Virus record (IMG/VR): IMGVR_UViG_3300006919_000232
Location: 1-32,018 of that record
Length of the DNA stretch: 32,018 nucleotides
Reading direction: 5' to 3' (one strand)
From: a virus
Position 1 is the first letter of the stretch. Each line of letters starts with the position of its first letter. Shown piece by piece: positions 6,896-13,400 of this stretch. The position numbers were made by a program, and so were the translations under genes. Under the pieces are notes generated by a model. The model saw nothing but the letters and a program-made list of their open reading frames with translations. It had not been told where the DNA came from and made no database searches.

Positions 6896-7352
6896 CGTTA
6901 TGTATTTTAATAAATTCTACTACTGATTGGTGTACACCTTTAAGATTACATACCAATAGATGTCTCTTGATTTCATCTGCTGATGTATCTCTTGCATCTA
7001 ATCTCTCAAAGCAAGACTCAACCACGGGCATCAACCAATCCCATGATGTATCGTAGAAGTACACATACTCTCCTGTACGAAAGAATGTCTTTTTATCGGG
7101 ATCTGCACCCATAAATTCTGCAATCATCTCATTATCTGATATGCACTCATGATCCATCACATCACCCTCGTCATCGAGGATATCGTAGCAACAGTCGGGG
7201 CATGTTTTGTATTCGTTATCGTTCATTAGTTTACATATGTTACGTCTTAATCTACCTACTTTGAGCTCATACATATTTACTCTTGCTGAATAAGCAAGTA
7301 TAGTTTCTTGTAGATGCTTGTTCTTTTCTGTTAGTTTTTCTATTTCAGTCAT
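6885..7352 (-). CDS. HTSWDWLMPV-family protein, paralogue 2, with coiled coil and Cys cluster
   Basis: A 155-aa member with an added N-terminal module: a coiled coil (residues 1-45, MTEIEKLTEKNKHLQETI...) and a TCPDCCYD...DHEC cluster (50-71) that could bind zinc. The family part follows: NEMIAEFMG (74-82), YDTSWDWLMPVVES (99-112), and SVVEFIKIHN near the end. It is the most divergent of the four copies (YDTS in place of HTS). It overlaps the downstream copy by 11 bp. The fusion suggests the core domain is used as an adaptor attached to different partners. Confidence 0.65.
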   Translation of the reverse strand: MTEIEKLTEKNKHLQETILAYSARVNMYELKVGRLRRNICKLMNDNEYKTCPDCCYDILDDEGDVMDHECISDNEMIAEFMGADPDKKTFFRTGEYVYFYDTSWDWLMPVVESCFERLDARDTSADEIKRHLLVCNLKGVHQSVVEFIKIHNDEK

Positions 7353-7358
7353 GTTTTC

Positions 7359-7592
7359 TTATATGGTTTTAATTTCGTTTGTTGTTTCAATCCAGACCTT
7401 AGCCCCACAACTAAGCGGTTTATCAGGTGAGTAGATGAGTCGTGCTGATTCCTTCCCATCCTGACCATAGATTACTACGTTGTGTGCATAGCTATTAGAT
7501 TTGTATGTCTTACAGGTTAACACAGGGTTTCTCTCTGAGTTCTTAGCGTTGGCTTTTATTACGTGTTGGTTAACGTGGATTACTGTTTTCAT
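7359..7592 (-). CDS. Hypothetical beta-rich protein, 77 aa
   Basis: The product (MKTVIHVNQHVIKANAKN...) alternates hydrophobic and polar residues in several short strands (HNVVIYGQDG, SARLIYSPD, GAKVWIETT). No family recognised. It overlaps the upstream 53-aa gene in an ATGA junction. Confidence 0.6.
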   Translation of the reverse strand: MKTVIHVNQHVIKANAKNSERNPVLTCKTYKSNSYAHNVVIYGQDGKESARLIYSPDKPLSCGAKVWIETTNEIKTI

Positions 7593-7750
7593 TGATGCTT
7601 TTTTATTTGATTTAATTGTCTACCTATATCGAGTATGTTCTCACCCTCTGCCATAGATAGATTATAGTGACTTCGCCACGCATCGCATGAAAGAAAGTTG
7701 TTGAACCAATCAAGGTACATAGCTTCTATTTGTGTGTTAGTGTAGTTCAT
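7589..7750 (-). CDS. Small phage protein, 53 aa
   Basis: Starts at ATG 7750. The product (MNYTNTQIEAMYLDWFNNFL, then AWRSHYNLSMAEGENILDIGR) resembles a common small phage protein with a YLDWxNNFLT...HYGLSxxEAxxII pattern, which looks like a helix-turn-helix-like unit. The biochemical role of that family is unknown to me. The gene overlaps both neighbours by 4 bp (ATGA), indicating coupled translation. Confidence 0.6.
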   Translation of the reverse strand: MNYTNTQIEAMYLDWFNNFLSCDAWRSHYNLSMAEGENILDIGRQLNQIKKHQ

Positions 7751-7938
7751 CTTATTTTTTCTCTTATTGTGTCAGCTATTTCTTCGTTAATGAAGTGCAT
7801 TATAGCTTCGTTGTCTTCAAACGTAGCTATGAGTATGCTCTCGGCTTCCTCTTCGGTTAGCTTTACGTCTAGATGTTCAGCATTAAGCATTACATCGTCA
7901 GTACTCCATTTGAGTTCGTTTCCGTTGTAGTATTTCAT
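7747..7938 (-). CDS. Acidic small protein, 63 aa
   Basis: Acidic and helical (KLTEEEAESILIATFEDNEAIMHFINEEIADTIREKIR). No family recognised. It overlaps both flanking genes by 4 bp. Confidence 0.55.
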   Translation of the reverse strand: MKYYNGNELKWSTDDVMLNAEHLDVKLTEEEAESILIATFEDNEAIMHFINEEIADTIREKIR

Positions 7939-8186
7939 ATTCGTGGTAAAAAGTGTTCGTCTTTATTAAGCAGTCCCTTTATGTCGTGTACTATGTCATT
8001 AGTAAACAGCAGATTAGTACGCTCTACCTCTACCAATCGTTTACACCAATCCTCATGGTCTATGCATGTCTGTATAACATACCATAAGTTCTCTCTAAAC
8101 CATTCGGGTAGGTTTTCTCTTACCACGCTTATGGCTTGTGTTGTTACGTCTGTGTTAGGTATTCCTTCTAATGTTTCTTGATTCAT
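7935..8186 (-). CDS. Hypothetical protein, 83 aa
   Basis: The product has Trp-rich helices (LPEWFRENLWYVIQTCIDHEDWCKRLVEVE) and no visible signal or membrane segment. No family recognised. It lies 2 bp after the 128-aa gene and overlaps the next by 4 bp. Confidence 0.55.
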   Translation of the reverse strand: MNQETLEGIPNTDVTTQAISVVRENLPEWFRENLWYVIQTCIDHEDWCKRLVEVERTNLLFTNDIVHDIKGLLNKDEHFLPRI

Positions 8187-8188
8187 AA

Positions 8189-8575
8189 TTAAAAATTTAT
8201 TGTTGCGTTTACTGTTTCAGCACACTCCATAAGGAAGTCATCATCCCAGTTTATAATCCCCATCTTGTGTCGCTTTATTTCTTTCTTCGTTAAGTCGGGG
8301 TAGAAGAACTTCTCGATGAACTCAGTGCGTGTCATAGTCGGTGGCTTAGTGTACTCATCCACCATCTTGCATATGTCCTCGTATATCTTTTCCTTGTTAC
8401 CTTTAAGTCCGAAGTACCGCTTGACATCAGTAACTTTCCAGTGTCTATGCGGTTTCATCCCTGCTTTCCATAGTCCTAAGTCACGCTTGGATACGATCAG
8501 GTTGTACATACCTTTGGATGATGCGGATCCGTTGATGCTCATGTCTTGCTTTAAGTCTTGTTCAAATTGTGTCAT
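8189..8575 (-). CDS. Hypothetical protein, 128 aa
   Basis: A mixed basic protein. Residues 20-60 (SKGMYNLIVSKRDLGLWKAGMKPHRHWKVTDVKRYFGLKG) have a strongly patterned, possibly winged-helix-like arrangement, followed by a helical region ending DDDFLMECAETVNATINF. I recognise no named family. The start lies within the end of the HTSWDWLMPV paralogue gene (14-bp overlap). Confidence 0.55.
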   Translation of the reverse strand: MTQFEQDLKQDMSINGSASSKGMYNLIVSKRDLGLWKAGMKPHRHWKVTDVKRYFGLKGNKEKIYEDICKMVDEYTKPPTMTRTEFIEKFFYPDLTKKEIKRHKMGIINWDDDFLMECAETVNATINF

Positions 8576-8888
8576 TGTTATACTCTTTTATAAATTCTAC
8601 TACTGCTTTGTGTGTATCTCCTATATGTCTTGTAGATAGTGCATCTTCAATGCCTTTCACACGAGCATATTGTAAGTGGTCAATGTTCTCAATTACGGGC
8701 ATCAACCAATCCCACGAGGTGTGGAACTTCATATCGTCAGGGTGGAAAACATTATCATCGTTTTCATTATGTGTATTATTTATATTCATGACACTTCCTC
8801 CAACATCATATGCTATTGTTCTGTCATCTACCGCATCTGTCATAGGAGGGTATCCCATAAATTCTGCTATTAGTTTGTTATCGTTCAT
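8562..8888 (-). CDS. HTSWDWLMPV-family protein, paralogue 3
   Basis: A 108-aa member: MNDNKLIAEFMG at the start, FHTSWDWLMPVIENID (55-70), and AVVEFIKEYNN near the C-terminus. The region between motif 1 and the core is an insert of about 40 residues rich in Asp and Asn, unique to this copy, so the family varies mainly in that loop. It lies 4 bp downstream of the fourth copy, so the two probably arose by tandem duplication. Confidence 0.65.
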   Translation of the reverse strand: MNDNKLIAEFMGYPPMTDAVDDRTIAYDVGGSVMNINNTHNENDDNVFHPDDMKFHTSWDWLMPVIENIDHLQYARVKGIEDALSTRHIGDTHKAVVEFIKEYNNDTI

Positions 8889-8892
8889 GATG

Positions 8893-9246
8893 TTATTGGT
8901 TATTATCTACACCATACAACATATCACACGCTTCATCTTCGGTGTCGTGATTGTTGTGTTCTTTAATAAATTCTACTACTGCTTTGTATGTATCCTCTAT
9001 AGATAGCTGAGATAACATCTCATCCTCTATGTGGTGGTACTTAAGTGCGTTATCATCACTGCAATAGTCCACTGATTCTTTGCATTTAAGTACTACGGGC
9101 ATCAACCAATCCCATGAGGTGTGGTAGGGTAGGTTGTCGTTGCTACGAATCCCCATAGGAAATTCATTATTTTCATCGGTGTAGTAACACACACCTGCTT
9201 TGATTGATAACCCCATAAATTCTGCTATTAGTTTATTGTCTTTCAT
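8893..9246 (-). CDS. HTSWDWLMPV-family protein, paralogue 4
   Basis: A 117-aa member with MKDNKLIAEFMG, YHTSWDWLMPVVLKCKE (41-57) and AVVEFIKEHNNH, then an extra acidic tail (DTEDEACDMLYGVDNNQ). The start codon region and the core are almost the same in DNA sequence as in paralogues 1 and 3. It overlaps the upstream gene by 4 bp. Confidence 0.65.
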   Translation of the reverse strand: MKDNKLIAEFMGLSIKAGVCYYTDENNEFPMGIRSNDNLPYHTSWDWLMPVVLKCKESVDYCSDDNALKYHHIEDEMLSQLSIEDTYKAVVEFIKEHNNHDTEDEACDMLYGVDNNQ

Positions 9247-9515
9247 GGTGTGTATGAGTTATAGGTTAATACTTCTTCGTACTTCTCTTGCATAGCTTCG
9301 ATTAACTCCCTACCATTCCTAGTATGGAAGCCGTAGCTATGTGTGTATAGAGAGGGTATCGGTGTGTTGCATAATAGCAACTCCATTAGAGCATAGCTAT
9401 CGTGCCCAACCTCTTCTGCTACCTCGTTGATAGCTGATGCGAGTGCCGCACAGTTGTGTCGTGGTGTACTATCTAGGTCTGTCCTGATGTACATTTCTAC
9501 TTGGTTTTTAGTCAT
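9243..9515 (-). CDS. Hypothetical protein, 90 aa
   Basis: Helical N-terminal part (CAALASAINEVAEEVGHDSYALMELLL), then a Tyr/His-rich segment (YTHSYGFHTRNGRELIEAMQEKYEE). No family recognised. The 5' leader ACCAATAACAACATG is nearly the same as that of paralogue 3 (ACCAATAACATCATG). Confidence 0.55.
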   Translation of the reverse strand: MTKNQVEMYIRTDLDSTPRHNCAALASAINEVAEEVGHDSYALMELLLCNTPIPSLYTHSYGFHTRNGRELIEAMQEKYEEVLTYNSYTP

Positions 9516-9519
9516 GTTG

Positions 9520-9726
9520 TTATTGGTTTTGGTGTTGATGTTGGTTATCCTCAGTCATAGCATCGTATTCATTTGCGTAATACTCGACTTCTTGTTGTGA
9601 TATAAGGAAATCATATACCTCTTCAAGGTATATATCCCATACGTTAAGAACGATTGCCTCGCCCATTATGTCATGCCCTATGTTACGTGCATCTAGTCTA
9701 TCTGATGCTTTCTCTACTTGTGTCAT
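9520..9726 (-). CDS. Acidic small protein with Gln/His tail, 68 aa
   Basis: The product (MTQVEKASDRLDARNIGHDI...) is acidic and ends in a low-complexity DNQHQHQNQ tail. Residues RLDARNI share a short word with paralogue 2 (ERLDARDT), probably by chance. No family recognised. It overlaps the upstream gene by 4 bp. Confidence 0.5.
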   Translation of the reverse strand: MTQVEKASDRLDARNIGHDIMGEAIVLNVWDIYLEEVYDFLISQQEVEYYANEYDAMTEDNQHQHQNQ

Positions 9727-10088
9727 TGTATTTCAATTAGCTTTCCGTTTATCTCTTCGTATTGGAAGTCCTCTTCACACTCCCATTCCGTATAGTATAG
9801 GTAGTCTTGCTGATATGCTATAAGCAGTAAATCTTCATCCGTTTCCTTACTCTCTTCTGCTCTACCTATTGCATCCTCTAACTCATTCCACCTTTCTATG
9901 TCTTGTACGTTATAAGGTATCAGCAAAGTCGGTATAAGTTCATCTATCTCAGATAAAATAGCTTCTCTATCCCTCCTACATTCAGCTAGGGTGTCCTTCT
10001 CATGCTTAGTGTAGAAGATACCATCTCCCCACACCCAACCTTCGTTCATTCCTTCGCCCGTTATCGAGCATTTTCTAGCGTATTTCAT
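9723..10088 (-). CDS. Conserved phage protein with KCSITGEGM/WGDG motif
   Basis: A 121-aa protein beginning MKYARKCSITGEGMNEGWVWGDG, a motif I have seen in small hypothetical proteins of flavobacteria and their phages. The middle is an acidic coiled coil (IDELIPTLL...WNELEDAIGRAEES), and the end is Tyr/Glu rich. The function is unknown. It overlaps both neighbours by 4 bp (ATGA), marking it as part of one coupled operon. Confidence 0.6.
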   Translation of the reverse strand: MKYARKCSITGEGMNEGWVWGDGIFYTKHEKDTLAECRRDREAILSEIDELIPTLLIPYNVQDIERWNELEDAIGRAEESKETDEDLLLIAYQQDYLYYTEWECEEDFQYEEINGKLIEIQ

Positions 10089-10264
10089 GCTCCCATTTTT
10101 AATTCAGATGCGTTCTCTTCATCTATTTCACCTTGCTCAAGCCTAGCTTGTGCAGCATCGCTTCTATCGTAGAAGCATTGCTCTCGGTGTGTAACTCCTG
10201 CAATCCATAGTGATGTTTCGTAGTCGAGTTCGTCTTGCTCGTCCCAATGGTTATCTTCTTCCAT
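10085..10264 (-). CDS. Acidic small protein, 59 aa
   Basis: From ATG 10264 the product (MEEDNHWDEQDELDYETSLW...) is highly acidic with a helical C-terminal half (SDAAQARLEQGEIDEENASEL). Its TGA overlaps the next start. No family recognised; its charge pattern recalls DNA-mimic or adaptor proteins, but this is speculation. Confidence 0.55.
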   Translation of the reverse strand: MEEDNHWDEQDELDYETSLWIAGVTHREQCFYDRSDAAQARLEQGEIDEENASELKMGA

Positions 10265-10300
10265 AATTAATGTATTTTATTGGTTTTTAATTTCGTCTTG

Positions 10301-10540
10301 TTATCCTTTTTCTGATGTAAACCCTAAATCTTTAAACACTTGCTCGCCACTACGCTTTGGTTTACCTAGTGGTATGCGGTAGTCATAAGGGAAGGCTTCT
10401 TCTAACCTACGCTTGTTTTCGTTATCGGCTCTACGCCATGCTTCTACGAGGTAGTGTTGAAATCCTCCACCGTATTTCTGATTCTCTAGCACCCAGTCGA
10501 TATGCTCTATCTCGGTGCAGTCGTGTGTTAATGTATTCAT
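10301..10540 (-). CDS. Hypothetical protein, 79 aa
   Basis: A mixed-charge protein (IEHIDWVLENQKYGGGFQHYLVEAWRRADNENKRRLEEAFP) with a helical middle and a short basic end. No family recognised. It overlaps the upstream 64-aa gene by 4 bp; downstream a 36-bp AT-rich gap separates it from the 59-aa gene. Confidence 0.55.
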   Translation of the reverse strand: MNTLTHDCTEIEHIDWVLENQKYGGGFQHYLVEAWRRADNENKRRLEEAFPYDYRIPLGKPKRSGEQVFKDLGFTSEKG

Positions 10541-10731
10541 TTTAATTCGTCTTGTACGTTTTCTAGTGCTATTTTGTATCCGTATTGCACAGCCATTTGC
10601 ATTAGCAATAAGTCCATAGAACCATTATTTGCAGTTGCAAACGATTCTAAATACTCTCTGTCCTGAGGTGTAGCTACGATGCCTTTATCTAGCTTACGCA
10701 TCTCCTCCTTAATGTAGTCTTGTATATTCAT
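10537..10731 (-). CDS. Small helical protein, 64 aa
   Basis: The product (MNIQDYIKEEMRKLDKGIVATPQDREYLESFA...) looks fully helical, with a hydrophobic second half (MDLLLMQMAVQYGYKIALENV). No family recognised. It lies 2 bp downstream of the coiled-coil gene. Confidence 0.55.
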   Translation of the reverse strand: MNIQDYIKEEMRKLDKGIVATPQDREYLESFATANNGSMDLLLMQMAVQYGYKIALENVQDELK

Positions 10732-10733
10732 GC

Positions 10734-11027
10734 TTATTTAATAATGGTTTTTAAATTTTTGATTACGTTCATGATGTGGTCGCTTACATCTATATCACTA
10801 GCTACACACTCTTCGTAGTGTTCTTCTTCGTGAGGTTCGATGTATTCTACTAATCTCTCTGAAAGCACCTTGAACTCATCAAACTGCATACGTATTTTCT
10901 CGTTTTCTTCACGCAAGTCCACAACTATGTTTCCTGCTTTCCACTTAAGTTGCTCGTTTTTATCACGCAGTTCTGTTATCAGTCTGCCTTGCGTTTCGAT
11001 AGTTTTGAATAATTCGTTGTTTGACAT
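10734..11027 (-). CDS. Coiled-coil protein, 97 aa
   Basis: A long N-terminal coiled coil (residues 1-60, LFKTIETQGRLITELRDKNEQL...) with an acidic middle (YIEPHEEEHYEECVASDIDVSD). No family recognised. It is the first gene downstream of the palindromic element at 11044, with the leader AATTAAAACCAAATCGAA before ATG and no Shine-Dalgarno sequence. Confidence 0.6.
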   Translation of the reverse strand: MSNNELFKTIETQGRLITELRDKNEQLKWKAGNIVVDLREENEKIRMQFDEFKVLSERLVEYIEPHEEEHYEECVASDIDVSDHIMNVIKNLKTIIK

Positions 11028-11043
11028 TTCGATTTGGTTTTAA

Positions 11044-11112
11044 TTAAGAGGTAGTGTATTATATATATAATTCATACTGAATTATTATATATATAATACT
11101 ACTACTCTCTAA
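11044..11112. repeat. Palindromic intergenic element, copy B
   Basis: Identical over 69 bp to the element at 6060. It sits 14 bp after the stop of the 11127-11489 gene and 17 bp before the start of the coiled-coil gene. Identity across the loop and both flanks shows that the whole element, and not only the hairpin, is conserved. Confidence 0.85.
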
Positions 11113-11126
11113 GGGTTTGACGTTTT

Positions 11127-11489
11127 TTAGAGTTCGGCGTGTATGCTACAGCCAAAATCAGGATTTTCTTCTAAGTATTCGAGTATCTGCCTACCTAATC
11201 GTAGGTCTGCATACTCGGATAAACCTTCTTTAGTAACCCCGTACTTCTTCTTAGTTTCATCATTATAGCCATCGTTTTCATCGCACATCTTATCTATGCG
11301 CTTGATTTGGTCAGCGTGTTCGGTTTCAATTTGCTTGACTTCCTCACGCACCTCATCAATTTGGCTAGAGTCTATGTAGTAATCTATATAGTTTTGATTT
11401 TCTATTGCACCAAATCTTTCAGGTGCGTTACTGCCTTGTACTGCGAACATGAACTTACCTTCGATGTCGCCTGAATAATATCTACCCAT
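11127..11489 (-). CDS. Conserved hypothetical protein, 120 aa
   Basis: It begins MGRYYSGDIEGKFMFAVQGSNAPERFG, a motif I associate with small conserved proteins of phages and Bacteroidota. A helical, strongly charged middle (IDEVREEVKQIETEHADQIKRIDKM) follows, and it ends GCSIHAEL. The function is unknown. It is the last gene before the palindrome at 11044 and lies 13 bp after the 208-aa gene. Confidence 0.6.
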   Translation of the reverse strand: MGRYYSGDIEGKFMFAVQGSNAPERFGAIENQNYIDYYIDSSQIDEVREEVKQIETEHADQIKRIDKMCDENDGYNDETKKKYGVTKEGLSEYADLRLGRQILEYLEENPDFGCSIHAEL

Positions 11490-11502
11490 GTTTTCTATTT
11501 AT

Positions 11503-12129
11503 TTATTTTGTTTCGTTGTGGTATAATTCTAATTCCTCCTCAATTTCACTGCTATCCATATACTCTCGTAAGTATGGGTGTATCAGCCAATCATCTTCGG
11601 TTTTGAATAGCTTCGCATCGGTGTAGCCACCTCTAGCATCACAACCTCCGTGTATCTGTAAGAGCAGGTATGTATCCCCGTCAGCATCTTCCAGCCATGC
11701 ACCTTGTAAGATTTGGGATAGGTCGCTATCTCCGTTGTATGTATTAAATTCGTATTTCAATTTCATACCTATCAACTCAAGGAAGTCAGCACCCTCTTGT
11801 GATACTCCCCAAGCTAAATCTCCGTCCCAATTATTACAGTCAGTATTCCGTACGTTAAAATTAACGCACAGGTGATCGAGTTCGAGTTCGCTTAGGTAGT
11901 GAAAGATTGACACCGTACGTTCGTACTCGGTGTGAGTTTCTCCGTATCTATCAGTCCATTCAGACTTTTCGATGGCTTGTGGTTGCTCGTTATTAAAATC
12001 CTCGATAGTCTTGGCTTGGTTTCTTGACCAATTCCTACCATAAGCACCGCCTGAATCACATATGTGGCTACCTGTGTTTTCCGTAAGCATAGCATACACT
12101 AGCTTCTGTGTGTCTGTAAATTGTTTCAT
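11503..12129 (-). CDS. Conserved phage hypothetical protein, 208 aa
   Basis: It carries TENTGSHICDSGGAYGRNWSRNQ (residues 16-38), a motif found in many phage proteins of unknown function, then long acidic stretches and a Gly/Asp-rich segment (QIHGGCDARGGYTDAKLF). It is soluble, with no signal peptide. It is probably an early host-takeover protein, judged only by its place in the leftward arm. The start overlaps the stop of the 47-aa gene in an ATGA junction. Confidence 0.6.
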   Translation of the reverse strand: MKQFTDTQKLVYAMLTENTGSHICDSGGAYGRNWSRNQAKTIEDFNNEQPQAIEKSEWTDRYGETHTEYERTVSIFHYLSELELDHLCVNFNVRNTDCNNWDGDLAWGVSQEGADFLELIGMKLKYEFNTYNGDSDLSQILQGAWLEDADGDTYLLLQIHGGCDARGGYTDAKLFKTEDDWLIHPYLREYMDSSEIEEELELYHNETK

Positions 12130-12269
12130 TTGATTTGGATTTTTTCGATTGCTACATCATCGTATCCACGCTCAGTGAAATGACTTGCTAATTTCTCAGC
12201 ATTTTCAAGGGTTTGGTATTCGTCATTGACTTCCACACCACCTACCCATACGCTATATATTCTATTCAT
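12126..12269 (-). CDS. Small conserved protein, 47 aa
   Basis: From ATG 12269 the product (MNRIYSVWVGGVEVNDEYQT, then a helix, then GYDDVAIEKI) matches a small family with a YSVWVGGxEV...GYDDVxIE pattern seen in phages and bacteria; it looks like a tiny alpha/beta domain. The function is unknown. Its start overlaps the stop of the 60-aa gene and its stop overlaps the start of the 208-aa gene, so all three are coupled. Confidence 0.65.
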   Translation of the reverse strand: MNRIYSVWVGGVEVNDEYQTLENAEKLASHFTERGYDDVAIEKIQIK

Positions 12270-12448
12270 TTTGATTTGATTTCTAAGGTTTCTAACTGAA
12301 GTTCTAACCTATCTAAACGCCCTTCGGCATTACGTATGATGGCTTGTTGCTTCTTGATTTCTTCTTTTGTTCGCATAACTACTGTCGATTGAAATGTTTT
12401 CCAATCACGAAAGTCTGCTTCCGCTTGGGTTAATACTGTGTTTTCCAT
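12266..12448 (-). CDS. Short coiled-coil protein, 60 aa
   Basis: Almost entirely a charged coiled coil (RTKEEIKKQQAIIRNAEGRL...). It is the first gene after the palindrome at 12525, with a leader rich in CAAAACCC-type sequence and no Shine-Dalgarno. Function unknown; it could be an oligomerising adaptor. Confidence 0.55.
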   Translation of the reverse strand: MENTVLTQAEADFRDWKTFQSTVVMRTKEEIKKQQAIIRNAEGRLDRLELQLETLEIKSK

Positions 12449-12524
12449 GTGAATTGGGTTTTGGTTTGCGCTAATGTATAAACTATTATTTCTATATCCT
12501 AATTTGGTTCCGACTTTCTCGGTA

Positions 12525-12587
12525 TTAAGTAGTATATGTATTATATATCTCTCAATTACATTGAGATATATAATACTATACTTCTAA
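12525..12587. repeat. Palindromic intergenic element, copy C
   Basis: Same architecture as copies A, B and D: TTAAGTAGTATAT, a long hairpin with arms GTATTATATATCTC and GAGATATATAATAC, and the flank ACTTCTAAAGG. The left arm carries an extra TC, exactly as in copy D. The stop codon and last residues of the 12576-12944 gene lie inside the right flank. Confidence 0.75.
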
Positions 12588-12944
12588 AGGTTCAGCCCTC
12601 AACCTCTCCTCCTTACTACGTAGGTACGCCATCTCTGCCGTTTCCCCATCTCTAATTTCTAAAGAAATCGCACACCTCCGCGCTTTGTAGCTCGGTTCGA
12701 CTTCACTCTTCAGATACGTAGTACATATGTTGGTACGTGCTTGTCTATGTTCCATTCTTTGGTTGCTATTCAACCCTAGCCTAACCTTACGTGCAAGGTT
12801 CCTACCGCTGAAATCTTCTACCTCCTCTAAAGAGGAGATGTGAGCAGTCATCTCTTTGATTAAGCGCATAGCTATACGCTTGTTTTTTGTAGTCGGTTGC
12901 TGTTTAGCTAGTCGTACAGCTGAACGTATGTCTGTGAATTTCAT
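12576..12944 (-). CDS. Basic protein, 122 aa, related to the 88-aa protein upstream
   Basis: I place the start at ATG 12944 (MKFTDIRSAVRLAKQQ), which overlaps the stop of the 27-aa membrane peptide. The frame is open to 13007, but that part would translate the peptide gene out of frame. Residues 6-40 (IRSAVRLAKQQPTTKNKRIAMRLIKEMTAHISSLE) align without gaps with residues 14-48 of the 13098 gene (TKSAVNKAMYNCTKAKKATALKFLKELTAEVEALK), so the two share a helical module. The rest is Arg/Glu rich. Probably nucleic-acid binding. Confidence 0.6.
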   Translation of the reverse strand: MKFTDIRSAVRLAKQQPTTKNKRIAMRLIKEMTAHISSLEEVEDFSGRNLARKVRLGLNSNQRMEHRQARTNICTTYLKSEVEPSYKARRCAISLEIRDGETAEMAYLRSKEERLRAEPLEV

Positions 12945-13024
12945 CTGTTTGGGTATGAGTGTGCTGTGAATAGAATAGAGACTAAGATGATGACAATAAA
13001 GCACCAAGCTATGTATGTAGCCAT
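12941..13024 (-). CDS. 27-aa single-span membrane peptide
   Basis: From ATG 13024 the product is MATYIAWCFIVIILVSILF plus the tail TAHSYPNR: a typical single membrane span. The TGA overlaps the ATG of the next gene (AGATGAAA), supporting real, coupled translation. It is the second tiny membrane peptide in this arm (see 5228-5302). Function unknown. Confidence 0.5.
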   Translation of the reverse strand: MATYIAWCFIVIILVSILFTAHSYPNR

Positions 13025-13048
13025 ATGAATTGAATTGATTTGTTACTG

Positions 13049-13068
13049 ACTACCCCTAAGGGGGTAGT
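13049..13068. terminator. GC-rich hairpin after the 88-aa gene
   Basis: ACTACCCC and GGGGTAGT form a perfect 8-bp stem with a 4-nt loop (TAAG). It lies 30 bp past the stop of the 13098-13364 gene. On the minus strand no U-tract follows the stem, so it may be a weak terminator or a 3'-end protecting hairpin that separates the first early gene from the rest. Confidence 0.5.
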
Positions 13069-13097
13069 TTCGTCCATTCAGGACTCATCAGAGTAAC

Positions 13098-13364
13098 TTA
13101 CTTACTTAGCGTGGCTAAGTGTTCAAGCAGTTGTGCTTTGGTCATCTTCGACAACCCCTTAACAGGGATAGCTTTCGACTTGGCTTTGGAAGTCTTCGAC
13201 TTCTTCTCTTTAGGCACAACCACCTTCAAGGCTTCCACTTCAGCAGTCAGTTCCTTTAGGAACTTCAAGGCAGTGGCCTTCTTCGCTTTTGTGCAGTTAT
13301 ACATAGCTTTGTTTACTGCAGACTTTGTCTCTGCAAGGACGGATTTTGATGTAGATTTTGACAT
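13098..13364 (-). CDS. Lys/Ala-rich histone-like protein, 88 aa
   Basis: First gene of the leftward arm. The N-terminal helical module (14-48) is shared with the 12576 gene. It is followed by a basic linker (PKEKKSKTSKAKSKAIPVK) like histone H1 tails, then GLSKMTKAQLLEHLATLSK, which resembles a SAP/LEM-type helix-extension-helix DNA-binding motif. It is likely to bind DNA, perhaps as an early nucleoid-associated or repressor-like protein. Its promoter presumably lies in the gene-free zone to the right, with palindrome copy D 36 bp upstream of the start. Confidence 0.6.
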   Translation of the reverse strand: MSKSTSKSVLAETKSAVNKAMYNCTKAKKATALKFLKELTAEVEALKVVVPKEKKSKTSKAKSKAIPVKGLSKMTKAQLLEHLATLSK

Positions 13365-13400
13365 CTGAAAAATGGTTTTGATGAGAGGGGGTTTGCATAT

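Noticed and set aside
7873-8181. Plus-strand frames opposite the early genes (for example 916-1224, 2172-2600, 7873-8181, 8569-9006)
   Set aside because: They mirror real minus-strand genes, have Ser/Cys/Ile-rich shadow composition, and are not coupled to anything.
12945-13007. N-terminal extension of the 122-aa basic protein
   Set aside because: It would translate the membrane-peptide gene out of frame; the ATG at 12944 overlaps that gene's stop and starts the region aligned with the upstream paralogue.
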